DNA of 64,000 bases from Pseudalkalibacillus sp. SCS-8 (GCF_040126055.1 NZ_CP143541.1:1674001-1738000), one strand, 5' to 3'. Counted from the stretch's first letter, positions 53,370 through 61,628 are shown. Program-made: numbers and translations. Notes: generated from the letters alone by a model not told the origin.

Positions 53370-54845
53370 ATGGAACGACTAAAGATGTATATCAACGGAG
53401 AATGGGTAGATTCCGAATCCGCTGAAACAAGAGAAATCATTAACCCTTTCAATCAAGAAGTGGTCGCAGTTGTTACTGAAGGTGATCAACGCGATGCACA
53501 AAAAGCAATCGAAGCAGCACGCTCTGCATTTGATGAAGGGGAGTGGGCTGCAACTCCAGCTAACGAACGGGGATACAAGCTCTTCCAAGTTGCTGAGAAG
53601 ATCCAACAACAAAAAGACGAACTTGCAAGATTGGAAAGTTTAGATACTGGTAAGACGTTAACGGAAAGTCTTGCTGATATGGATGACATAACAGAAGTGT
53701 TCCGATATTTCGCTGGTTTAGCAGATAAAGACGGCGGTGAAATGATCGAATCACCGATTCCAAACTCTTCAAGTAAGGTCGTGAGAGAGCCAGTCGGTGT
53801 TTGTTCACAAATTTCACCATGGAACTATCCATTGCTACAGGCATCATGGAAGATTGCGCCTGCATTGGCTGCAGGTAACACGATCATCATGAAGCCAAGT
53901 GAGATCACACCACTTACGACAATAAAAATTACAGAGATTCTTGAAGAGGTCGGATTTCCGAAGGGTGTCGTCAACCTTGTACTCGGACCAGGTGCGACAG
54001 TCGGACAAGAAATGGCTGAAAACCATGACGTCGATCTCGTTTCGTTCACAGGAGGAATTGAAACAGGTCGTAAAATCATGAATGCGGCTTCCGGTAACAT
54101 GAAGAAAATCGCCTTCGAATTAGGAGGGAAAAATCCAAATATCGTATTTGCTGATGCGGATTTTGAAACGGCAGTCGACCAAGCATTGAATGCAGTCTAT
54201 TTCCATGCTGGTCAAGTATGTTCAGCAGGATCCCGACTACTTGTAGAGGATTCCATCCATGATGAATTCGTAGATGCTCTTGTTGAACGTGCAGAGAAAA
54301 TCCGTCTAGGTAATGGCTTTGATGAAGATACGGAATCAGGTCCTTTAATTTCTGCAGAGCACCGTGCAAAAGTAGAGAAATATGTTGAGATTGGTAAAGA
54401 GGAAGGTGCGAAACTGGTCGTTGGAGGTAAACGCCCGGACAATCCAGAGCTTCAGGACGGCTTCTTCTACCTGCCGACGATCTTTACAAATTGTGAAAAC
54501 GATATGCGTATCGTACAAGAAGAGATTTTCGGTCCCGTATTAACGGTTGAGCGTTTCAAGTCAGAGGATGAAGTTGTCAAACGGGCTAACAGCACGACGT
54601 ATGGTCTTGCTGGAGCAGTGTTTACGACGGATTCCAAGAAAGCTGAACGAGTTGCGAACAAACTGCGACTTGGTACAGTTTGGATCAACGATTTCCATCC
54701 TTACTTCGCGCAAGCGCCATGGGGTGGCTACAAACAATCCGGTATCGGTCGTGAACTAGGTAAACAGGGACTTGAGGAATATACAGAAGTGAAGCATATC
54801 TTTGAAAACCATGCTCCTGAACCGGTTAACTGGTTCAAAGGATAA
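53370..54845 (+). CDS. gbsA: Betaine-aldehyde dehydrogenase GbsA
   Basis: Oxidises betaine aldehyde to glycine betaine, the second step of osmoprotectant synthesis from choline. The 491-residue ALDH shows SPWNYPLLQASWKIAPALAAGNT, the SFTGGIETGRKI nucleotide motif, general-base Glu in FELGGKNPN and nucleophile Cys in GQVCSAGSR. The ATG at 53370 follows GAGGAGGG; 17 extra upstream codons were rejected. Length equals B. subtilis GbsA (490). gbsB follows after 46 bp. Confidence 0.96.
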   Translation: MERLKMYINGEWVDSESAETREIINPFNQEVVAVVTEGDQRDAQKAIEAARSAFDEGEWAATPANERGYKLFQVAEKIQQQKDELARLESLDTGKTLTESLADMDDITEVFRYFAGLADKDGGEMIESPIPNSSSKVVREPVGVCSQISPWNYPLLQASWKIAPALAAGNTIIMKPSEITPLTTIKITEILEEVGFPKGVVNLVLGPGATVGQEMAENHDVDLVSFTGGIETGRKIMNAASGNMKKIAFELGGKNPNIVFADADFETAVDQALNAVYFHAGQVCSAGSRLLVEDSIHDEFVDALVERAEKIRLGNGFDEDTESGPLISAEHRAKVEKYVEIGKEEGAKLVVGGKRPDNPELQDGFFYLPTIFTNCENDMRIVQEEIFGPVLTVERFKSEDEVVKRANSTTYGLAGAVFTTDSKKAERVANKLRLGTVWINDFHPYFAQAPWGGYKQSGIGRELGKQGLEEYTEVKHIFENHAPEPVNWFKG

Positions 54846-54891
54846 ATAACAGAAAAGAGAAACTTTATCACATCATAGGAGGAATTCAGCA

Positions 54892-56100
54892 ATGGCACTA
54901 AACATGAATATTGAACACATGAACAACTTCCACACTTTCGAAATCCCTACAGTAATCAAGCACGGAATCGGTGCAATCAAGCATGCTGGGGAACAAGTGA
55001 AAAATTTAGGCGTATCAAAGGTACTACTTGTAACAGACCCTGGAATTTATGATGCAGGGGTTACGAAGCCTGTAACGGATTCGTTAGAAAATGCAGGAAT
55101 CGAAATCGTCGTCTTCAATAAAGTCGAGCCGAACCCTCCTGTCCGTGTTGTCAACGAAGGATCCAAACGATTTTTAGAAGAAGGCTGTGACGGTCTTATA
55201 GCAGTTGGTGGCGGTAGCTCCATGGATACGGCAAAGGCAATCGGTGTAGAAGCTGTACACGGTGAATCAGTACTTGAATACGAAGCAGCGGAAGGTAAGA
55301 AGCCGCTATCGAAACGTATTCCACCATTGACTACAATTCCGACGACTGCAGGTACTGGTTCTGAAGTGACGCAATGGGCAGTTATCACAGACGAAGATCG
55401 TGAATTCAAGTTCAACACTGGAGGCCCATTAATTGCTGCGCATATGACGATCATTGATCCAGAATTGCATGTATCCATGCCTCCACACGTGACAGCAATG
55501 ACAGGTGTCGATGCACTTTCTCACGCGATCGAGTGCTACACGATGCATTTTGCTCAACCGGTCACGGATGCTGTTGCGCTGATGGCAATTGAATACGTTG
55601 CAACATATATCCGTCGAGCATATGCAAATCCAGAAGATGTTGAAGCACGTTACGGAATGGCTCAAGCGGCTATGCTTGCTGGTCTATCTTACGGTAGTGA
55701 ATCAGCAGGTGCAGCACATGCGATGGCGCAAACACTAGGTGGAATCGTTCCGGTCGCCCATGGTCAGTGTGTAGCAACAATGCTTGGACCTGTCATGGAA
55801 TATAACTGGAAAGGAAACCCTGCTAAATTCGCTCGCATCGCAAAAGCAATGGGTGTGAACACGCACGGTATGACTGAAAATGAAGCTGCTAAAGCAGCAG
55901 TGAACGAAGTGTACAAGCTTGTTGAAGAAATGGATATTCCAAGTTTGAAGGAACAAGGTGTACCAGAAGATATGATTCCTCGTCTGGCGAAGGAAGCAAT
56001 GAAGGATCCTCAAACAGTCGGTAACCCACGTAAGCTTAATGAAGAAAGCTATAAGTGGATCTACAACCGCTGCTATGATTTGACTCCGAAAACTGTTTAA
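54892..56100 (+). CDS. gbsB: Choline dehydrogenase GbsB (type III alcohol dehydrogenase)
   Basis: Oxidises choline to betaine aldehyde for GbsA. The 402-residue iron-type alcohol dehydrogenase shows AVGGGSSMDTAKAIG, PTTAGTGSEVTQWAV and the metal ligands in DALSHAIECY and GAAHAMAQTLGG plus VPVAHGQ. TAGGAGG precedes the ATG. It ends the gbsAB operon with a strong terminator. Confidence 0.96.
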   Translation: MALNMNIEHMNNFHTFEIPTVIKHGIGAIKHAGEQVKNLGVSKVLLVTDPGIYDAGVTKPVTDSLENAGIEIVVFNKVEPNPPVRVVNEGSKRFLEEGCDGLIAVGGGSSMDTAKAIGVEAVHGESVLEYEAAEGKKPLSKRIPPLTTIPTTAGTGSEVTQWAVITDEDREFKFNTGGPLIAAHMTIIDPELHVSMPPHVTAMTGVDALSHAIECYTMHFAQPVTDAVALMAIEYVATYIRRAYANPEDVEARYGMAQAAMLAGLSYGSESAGAAHAMAQTLGGIVPVAHGQCVATMLGPVMEYNWKGNPAKFARIAKAMGVNTHGMTENEAAKAAVNEVYKLVEEMDIPSLKEQGVPEDMIPRLAKEAMKDPQTVGNPRKLNEESYKWIYNRCYDLTPKTV

Positions 56101-56127
56101 TTGATATAACCGTAAATTGTCCCACGC

Positions 56128-56163
56128 AAGGACTTGTGCCACTACAGGCACAAGTCCTTTTTT
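56128..56163 (+). terminator. gbsAB terminator
   Basis: A 13-bp perfect stem AAGGACTTGTGCC / GGCACAAGTCCTT, 6-nt loop, T run. Confidence 0.95.
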
Positions 56164-56294
56164 ATGAATCGCAGAACAAACATCACCTTCAAACCTTGCC
56201 AGGAAATACCTGTAATGCCGAATGGTCATCGTCCCACTCAATATACGGGTCATTAACATACAATAATGTATCTTATAGAAGGGGAGGTTTGGAA

Positions 56295-56639
56295 ATGAGC
56301 TTGTTCGATTCGGATTGCAATGACAAGAAGCGTAAAAAGAATCGTTGTGAAGGATGCGTGTGTGATCAATTAAAGGACCTGGAACCTGGTACACCTGTGT
56401 TCGTCAGAACGATCGCAGGGGGCCTCAAATCGTCGATCAAGGGAAGATTTTTGTGTTTTGATAAGGAAACGTGTTGTGCTACCTTTTCAGAAAGGGTTTT
56501 CAGCACAGATATGACAACGGTGATTGATTGTAATGATATCGTTTCCTTAGCGATCGGAAATGATGAATATATGGAAAACATGAACAGAATCATGAATGAC
56601 GTCTATGAAGCACTAAGGAGATTTACTCCACCAAGTTGA
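56295..56639 (+). CDS. Cysteine-rich small protein, possibly spore-coat related
   Basis: 114 residues with eight cysteines, including RCEGCVCDQLKDLEPG near the N-terminus and DKETCCATFSERV mid-protein. The CVCD plus later CCAT arrangement recalls CotY/CotZ outer-coat proteins, but the protein is shorter and I cannot confirm homology. Start ATG 56295 with GGGGAGG upstream. It has its own terminator and is not in the gbs operon. Function unassigned. Confidence 0.65.
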   Translation: MSLFDSDCNDKKRKKNRCEGCVCDQLKDLEPGTPVFVRTIAGGLKSSIKGRFLCFDKETCCATFSERVFSTDMTTVIDCNDIVSLAIGNDEYMENMNRIMNDVYEALRRFTPPS

Positions 56640-56645
56640 TGGAAG

Positions 56646-56673
56646 AAAGCGGCTGAAAATCAGCTGCTTTTTT
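56646..56673 (+). terminator. Terminator of the cysteine-rich gene
   Basis: AAAGCGGCTGA / TCAGCTGCTTT stem (one G-U pair), 3-nt loop, T run. Confidence 0.9.
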
Positions 56674-56804
56674 AATTTGCCTATTTGTGTGTTGTAGGCA
56701 GAAAATGGGATGGTGCTATCTTATGGTGGGGGAGGGGAGTGATAAATGCGTGAGGATGCGGTATAATGTACAATTACGAACAAGTACGACTCGGGAGGCT
56801 TCTG

Positions 56805-57242
56805 ATGAGTAAAATATTTGAAACGACAGTCTCAATTAATGGAACGTTGATAGACGTTTGGGAATACTTCATCGCTTTAGAGGAAAATGGTTCGGAATGG
56901 ATGGGCATCAGCCAATCGCTTGAAAAAGAAACAGATGGGGAAGTTCATGAAGGTTCGAGGTTTGTCTTCTATGCAAGAGGTAAAAAGCAAACAACTACAA
57001 TTACAGAATTCGAACCGATGAAAAAGGTGACGTTGACTTCGGTGCAAGGGGATTTCAGAGCTGATTACACCTATCATTTCATCAATGCAGCTGAAGCAAC
57101 GGATGTGAAGCTGATTGCACACTGTGAAGCAAAAGGGATCATGAAGCTGTTGTCGCCGCTTATAAAGATGGCAATCAAGAAATCTGATCAGCACCATTTG
57201 GAAGCAATGAAAACGGCATATGAAAAAAAGAGGGTGACCTAA
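56805..57242 (+). CDS. SRPBCC (START-like) family protein
   Basis: 145 residues of the polyketide-cyclase/START-like helix-grip fold: VSINGTLIDVWEYFIALEE at the N-terminus and a long C-terminal helix. It probably binds a hydrophobic ligand; no catalytic assignment is possible. The ATG at 56805 follows GGGAGG. Its terminator overlaps the stop codon and also faces the tRNA-Sec gene. Confidence 0.78.
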   Translation: MSKIFETTVSINGTLIDVWEYFIALEENGSEWMGISQSLEKETDGEVHEGSRFVFYARGKKQTTTITEFEPMKKVTLTSVQGDFRADYTYHFINAAEATDVKLIAHCEAKGIMKLLSPLIKMAIKKSDQHHLEAMKTAYEKKRVT

Positions 57243-57267
57243 TCGGTCACCCTCTGTGTTTTTTTAT
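57229..57267. terminator. Bidirectional terminator between the SRPBCC gene and tRNA-Sec
   Basis: A perfect 11-bp stem AGAGGGTGACC / GGTCACCCTCT. T runs follow in both directions: plus strand GTGTTTTTTT, minus strand TTTTTTTCA after the stem. Confidence 0.92.
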
Positions 57268-57271
57268 GTAT

Positions 57272-57368
57272 TGGCGGGACTGTGTGGGAATCGAACCCAC
57301 CGGAGACGGCACGCGCCTCCCGAGAGGTTTTGAAGACCTAGGCGGACACCAGTACCGCAGCCAGCCCC
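57272..57368 (-). tRNA. selC: Selenocysteine tRNA, anticodon UCA
   Basis: 97 nt including an encoded 3' CCA. Read on the minus strand: acceptor 5' GGGGCTGG against ACAGTCCC with discriminator G; an extended D stem; anticodon loop CTTCAAA with anticodon TCA (plus-strand 57331-57333), identical to the E. coli tRNA-Sec loop; a long variable arm (GGGAGGC ... GTCTCC); and T arm GTGGG-TTCGATT-CCCAC. The 8/5 acceptor/T-stem geometry is typical of bacterial tRNA-Sec, with one apparent mismatch at the eighth acceptor pair. It decodes UGA with SelB, whose gene is 1.3 kb away. Confidence 0.93.
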
Positions 57369-57387
57369 AAGTTGATTACAGATTATC

Positions 57388-57416
57388 ATTATAAACTCGC
57401 TTCGACAAAATATCAA
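57388..57416 (-). promoter_or_regulatory. Promoter of the tRNA-Sec gene
   Basis: On the minus strand TTGATA (57416-57411), 17-bp spacer, TATAAT (57393-57388), about 19 bp before the tRNA 5' end. Confidence 0.8.
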
Positions 57417-57533
57417 ATACTTTGACCTGAAGGCAGAAAATTGTTGAGGACTATAGTCAACAGATTGCAAATTATGACATCTTTCGTGAAATTAAAAGCG
57501 AGACAATCCGTAGTGTAGAGTACCTTGCCTATT

Positions 57534-57570
57534 GAATTCTGATCTGGAACTGGAGGCCAGGATTCTTTTT
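57534..57570 (+). terminator. Plus-strand terminator-like hairpin with no gene before it
   Basis: GAATTCTG / CAGGATTC stem (one G-U pair) and five T. The SRPBCC gene already terminates at 57255 and selC is on the other strand, so no annotated transcript needs it. It may mark a short RNA from about 57420-57565. No convincing promoter was found. Confidence 0.4.
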
Positions 57571-57654
57571 ATTTACCTATTGATGAAAATGTCGATTTAT
57601 ATTAAGCTTGAGAAGCGTGTCGAAAAATGACATTGTAACAATACTGAAACAATG

Positions 57655-57875
57655 TTATCCCCAATTCTATAAGTTATCCACGATAGAAAAATAAATCTCA
57701 TATATATAGGATATTTATACAAAAAACGAGCATTTTAATTCCAAGCAAAATTATCCACAACGATCTGGAGTTTTCCACGATTTCCTCCTGCTCTTAAAAA
57801 GTCAGCGTTTAGAGACATTTTGTTATGTTACAGGAATGCTACAAAGTTATCCCCGGTTACCCACAGTTATCCACC
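57655..57875 (+). other. Cluster of seven DnaA-box-like 9-mers around an AT-rich core
   Basis: All on the plus strand: TTATCCCCA (57655), TTATCCACG (57674), TTATCCACA (57751, perfect consensus), TTTTCCACG (57771), TTATCCCCG (57847), TTACCCACA (57857), TTATCCACC (57867). Spacings within groups are 19, 20, 10 and 10 bp. An AT-rich stretch (57683-57750) lies between the second and third boxes. No dnaA, dnaN or rep gene is present, so this resembles the non-oriC DnaA-box clusters of B. subtilis. It fills much of the 810-bp gap from 57243 to 58052 and could regulate the downstream selB operon. Confidence 0.82.
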
Positions 57876-58052
57876 AAAAGATAACCCTTCTCTAAAACAC
57901 TATAATTTGAGAAGATTATAGGCACATTGTACTATTGTCGTTTGTCCTGTGTCAAAATCATGTCTCAACGAAATTGGTGAGATATAATTATGAAACATCC
58001 CTTTTTTGATATATCATAGAGTAAAAGATGTTTTAGAAGGGAGCTGGCAGGA

Positions 58053-58616
58053 TTGGCGAAACTCGGGTATGCAAGAGTAGCGGCAGGTCGAGAGGCACTT
58101 CATGATCAAGTAGACGCACTGAAGGAATACGGATGCAATAAGATTTTTACCGATGATAAAACAAGTAAAAATACAGACAAAGATGGTTTGAAAGCGATGC
58201 TGGATTATGCAAGAGAAGGTGATGTCGTCGTTGTATTGAAATTGGATCGCTTAGCCCGCAGCATCCAGGAGCTTCAACAGACCACTGATGAGTTGAGAAG
58301 CAGAGGCATCGACATCATTTCTTTGACCCAAAACATTGATACGTTATCCAAACAGAAGGACGCCCTATTTGATTGGATTGATATTTTTGCAGAGTTCGAG
58401 CGGGAGTTACATAGTGAGAGAATCAAGCTTGGAATTGAAAATGCGAGAGAAAAAGGTGTCAAGCTAGGGAGGACAGAGGCCGATCTATCCCTGAAAGAAC
58501 AAGCATTTGAGATGTATTGTTCAGAAGATCATACGATGAAGGAAATAATAGAAGAAACTGGACTGAGCAGAGCGACAATCTATCGATATATTGATAAGAA
58601 GAAAGCGGAGAAGTAA
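58053..58616 (+). CDS. Serine-recombinase-like protein lacking the catalytic serine
   Basis: 187 residues aligned end to end with Tn3/gamma-delta-type resolvases: N-terminal GYARVAAG, LKLDRLARS with the conserved arginines, the long E-helix region, and a C-terminal helix-turn-helix (MKEIIEETGLSRATIYRYI). At residue 10, where gamma-delta resolvase has its Ser nucleophile (GYARVS), this protein has Ala (codon GCG). DNA cleavage is therefore not expected, while DNA binding is likely. The start is TTG with AAGGGAG upstream. It lies directly after the DnaA-box cluster and 71 bp before selB with no terminator between, so it may regulate the operon. Confidence 0.88.
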   Translation: MAKLGYARVAAGREALHDQVDALKEYGCNKIFTDDKTSKNTDKDGLKAMLDYAREGDVVVVLKLDRLARSIQELQQTTDELRSRGIDIISLTQNIDTLSKQKDALFDWIDIFAEFERELHSERIKLGIENAREKGVKLGRTEADLSLKEQAFEMYCSEDHTMKEIIEETGLSRATIYRYIDKKKAEK

Positions 58617-58687
58617 GCCGATTTGTTGCTTCTCATCCTTCCAATCGATAAAGTAGAAAAAGAGACACAAGACGGCAGGTGAAGAAC

Positions 58688-60619
58688 ATGTCTGTGAATT
58701 ATTTTACCATTGGTATGGCAGGCCATATCGATCATGGGAAAACGACACTTACGAAGGCATTGACGAACGTCGATACGGATCGATTGAAAGAAGAAAAGGA
58801 GCGGAACATCTCCATTGAACTCGGTTATGCACCGTTTAATCTGGGTGAAGGGTTTCAAGTGTCCATCATTGATGTTCCTGGCCATGAAAAATTCATCCGT
58901 CAGATGATTGCTGGTGTAGCTGGCATCGATTTCGTGATATTGGTCGTTGCAGCAGATGAAGGGGTCATGCCGCAAACGAAAGAGCATGCACAAATATTGG
59001 ATTATCTAGGTGTAGAAAACGCTGTCATAGCTGTCACAAAAACATCCAAGGTTGATCAAGAAATGCACCTCCTCGTTGAAGAGGACATCCGTAGTGAATT
59101 TTCAGGGACTGTTTTCGATGATGTTCCGATGTTCTTTGTAGATAGTCTATCTGGTGATGGAATCGAGGAATTGAAGGAAGGGATCATCCAACGTCTTCCA
59201 CGTGTGGAGCAAAGGAATTCAGCTGGGAAATTCAGAATGCCGATTGATCAAGCCTTCACGTTAAAAGGAAAAGGTGCAATCGTCAGGGGGACGGTGTTTG
59301 AAGGAACGGTGAATACTGGTGATGATTTGTTTTTACTCCCCGGCATGGAAACTGTCCGGGTCAGGCAGCTGCAAGTGCATAAAGAGACAGTAGAGACAGC
59401 CTATGCAGGCCAAAGGACAGCGATCAACCTCGGAGGAATTTCTTCAAAAGAGATTGTTAGGGGAGACATCCTGACAACGAATCCAGCTTTAAGGCCTACA
59501 AAAACGATCGATATCGTCCTCCAGGTAAATGGAGAATTGAGTTATAAACTCAAGCAGCGTTCCAGAGTCAAATTACATACAGGTACATCAGAGGTTATGG
59601 GAACGATTGTCTATTTCGATCGTAATGAGCTTAGTGAGGGTGAAACTGCAAATATCCTTTGTCAGTTAAGGCTTGATGAGCCTGTCGCTGTGCTCCGTGG
59701 AGATCGCTTCATCATCAGGCGTCCTTCTCCTGTTGAGACGATCGGAGGAGGCTGGATTCTGGACCCACTCGGATCTAGATATCGATTTGGTTCTGAAACG
59801 ATAAAGATGCTTCAACAGAAAATGGAAGGTTCGGTAGAGGAGCGGATCTCGGATGCAATTGAAACACGAAAAGTCATCTCCACCATCAAGCTGAGTGAAG
59901 CGATCGGTGCATCAGAGGATGAAACGACCGAAGAATTAACAAAGATGGTTGATAAGGGAGCTGTAGTATACCTGGAGCCTGACGTCGTAACGTTACAGAC
60001 ACTGGTTGATCAAGCCCGGGATAAGTTGATGAATGAATTAAAAGCATTCCATCAGCGATACCCGATGCGTTTGGGTCCTGGTAAGGCAGAAGTCGTGCAA
60101 GAACTGAAGAAGCATTATCCAACGATGTTAATTGAATATGCCATTTCAGATTCACTCAGAAAGGAAGCTGTTGTCCAGCACGGTCCTTACTTGAAAGCTT
60201 CGCTTCACGAGCCGGCTTTTCCAAAACAATGGGAGAAAAGGATGCGCAATGTCGTCGACCGACTTCAAGAAGGCGGTATCAAGCATGAAGGATTGGCTGA
60301 AATGGTTCGCCAGCAAGATATACCAGAAACGTTTCTCCCAGAATTGGAAAGATATTTGCTTGAAACAAACCGCGCCATTATACTCGAGGACGGCACATTC
60401 GTGCATATGAATGTCTTCGTCGTCTCGTTGAGAAAATTATATAAGCAAACCAATAATGAAAGCTTCAATGTCCAGGATGCAAAGGGGATCCTCGATCTAT
60501 CAAGAAAATATTGCATCATGTTTTTAGAGAAACTAGACTCGATGGGATTGACGAAACGGATTGAGGACCAACGGAAGTGGGTGAATCATAAGCTTGGACA
60601 ATATATCGAAACTGAATGA
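58688..60619 (+). CDS. selB: Selenocysteine-specific elongation factor SelB
   Basis: Delivers Sec-tRNA-Sec to ribosomes at UGA codons marked by a SECIS hairpin. The 643 residues contain the EF-Tu-like GTPase (G1 GHIDHGKT 12-19, G3 DVPGH 62-66), domains II-III (about 175-340) and a C-terminal series of winged-helix domains (about 375-643) that bind SECIS. The G4 motif, usually N/TKxD, reads TKTS (117-120), so the Asp that reads guanine is replaced. ATG at 58688 follows CAGGTGAAG. tRNA-Sec is 1.3 kb upstream; selA, selD and any selenoprotein gene are outside the window. Confidence 0.95.
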   Translation: MSVNYFTIGMAGHIDHGKTTLTKALTNVDTDRLKEEKERNISIELGYAPFNLGEGFQVSIIDVPGHEKFIRQMIAGVAGIDFVILVVAADEGVMPQTKEHAQILDYLGVENAVIAVTKTSKVDQEMHLLVEEDIRSEFSGTVFDDVPMFFVDSLSGDGIEELKEGIIQRLPRVEQRNSAGKFRMPIDQAFTLKGKGAIVRGTVFEGTVNTGDDLFLLPGMETVRVRQLQVHKETVETAYAGQRTAINLGGISSKEIVRGDILTTNPALRPTKTIDIVLQVNGELSYKLKQRSRVKLHTGTSEVMGTIVYFDRNELSEGETANILCQLRLDEPVAVLRGDRFIIRRPSPVETIGGGWILDPLGSRYRFGSETIKMLQQKMEGSVEERISDAIETRKVISTIKLSEAIGASEDETTEELTKMVDKGAVVYLEPDVVTLQTLVDQARDKLMNELKAFHQRYPMRLGPGKAEVVQELKKHYPTMLIEYAISDSLRKEAVVQHGPYLKASLHEPAFPKQWEKRMRNVVDRLQEGGIKHEGLAEMVRQQDIPETFLPELERYLLETNRAIILEDGTFVHMNVFVVSLRKLYKQTNNESFNVQDAKGILDLSRKYCIMFLEKLDSMGLTKRIEDQRKWVNHKLGQYIETE

Positions 60620-61622
60620 ATCCTTTTCGGTAGGATTCTGGACGCCTTACCTGTACACGCAACGAGGTAATGCGACGACTGCAAAGAGAATCATCTCAGG
60701 TCTGCAGGCCGAAGGGCATCATGTAGAAGCATTCGCATATGAGGAAGAAAAGTGGACGTCAACGATTCAAAGCAGGATGACAGCCTGCGATGTGTACCAT
60801 GTCCTTCATTTCAATCGTTTCGCAGCCTGGATGAACGAACGGAAAGAAAGATTGAATAAACCTTATCTCGTCACATCTGGCGGGACAGACGTGAATGAAC
60901 ACATGGAAGAATCGCATTCGAAAAGATTACTTGAGGATGCGGAAGCGTTAACCGTCTTTACTCAAGAATCCGCTCAGCGCGTTTTGTCGGTTTACCCGCA
61001 ATTCAAGGAGAAGCTCCATGTCATTCCACAAAGTGTGTACATCCCTGAAAAGAATGAAGCACCTACAGTTTCATTTCCGAAAGGATCTCCTAACGTCTTG
61101 TTGCCCGCTGGATTACGCGAGGTGAAGGATGTCTTCCATGTGTTTGGATGCTTGGAGAGACTTCAAAAAGTGTATCCTGCGTTGAAGTTCATGATTGTCG
61201 GTGAGTCCCTTGATTCTGAGGTGTTAGCTCGCGTCGAACAGTTGGAACAAGAATTTTCATGGTTTCACTATGCAGGGAGCATGCCGATTGAGCAAATGAC
61301 ATATGTTTATGGATGGGCGGATATCGTGCTGAATACTTCCATTTCAGAAGGACAATCGATTGCCATCATGGAGGCCATGTATTATGGTGTCCCCGTCATT
61401 GCAAGGGCAAACGGAGGGAATAAAAGTCTGATTTCTCATGGTATGAATGGATACATATACGAAGACGAAAGAACTTTTGAGCGTTTGTTCGTCCAATTGC
61501 TGAATAACCGCAATCTCTACCAAACGTTTTCTGAAAAAGGAAAAGAAATCATTTCAAGAGAGTTTTCGGTGAAGAAAGAAATAGAAAACTACATGAAGAT
61601 CTATAAACAACTGATGAGGTGA
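60594..61622 (+). CDS. GT4-family glycosyltransferase coupled to selB
   Basis: 342 residues with the two-domain GT-B fold. The C-terminal donor-binding domain shows the GT4 E-x7-E motif in SEGQSIAIMEAMYYGVPVIA. The N-terminal acceptor domain contains VTSGGTDVNEH. The best start is TTG at 60594, which overlaps selB by 26 bp; the ribosome-binding site is weak (GGGTGA), suggesting dependence on selB translation. The donor sugar and acceptor are unknown. Its place between selB and an importer raises the idea of a selenium-linked role, for which the sequence gives no direct proof. Confidence 0.85.
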   Translation: MDNISKLNESFSVGFWTPYLYTQRGNATTAKRIISGLQAEGHHVEAFAYEEEKWTSTIQSRMTACDVYHVLHFNRFAAWMNERKERLNKPYLVTSGGTDVNEHMEESHSKRLLEDAEALTVFTQESAQRVLSVYPQFKEKLHVIPQSVYIPEKNEAPTVSFPKGSPNVLLPAGLREVKDVFHVFGCLERLQKVYPALKFMIVGESLDSEVLARVEQLEQEFSWFHYAGSMPIEQMTYVYGWADIVLNTSISEGQSIAIMEAMYYGVPVIARANGGNKSLISHGMNGYIYEDERTFERLFVQLLNNRNLYQTFSEKGKEIISREFSVKKEIENYMKIYKQLMR

Positions 61623-61628
61623 AAAATG

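Noticed and set aside
57655..57875. Chromosomal oriC
   Set aside because: No dnaA, dnaN, recF, rpmH or gyr genes nearby, and the region is surrounded by genes far from oriC in Bacillus. A non-oriC DnaA-box cluster is the simpler reading.
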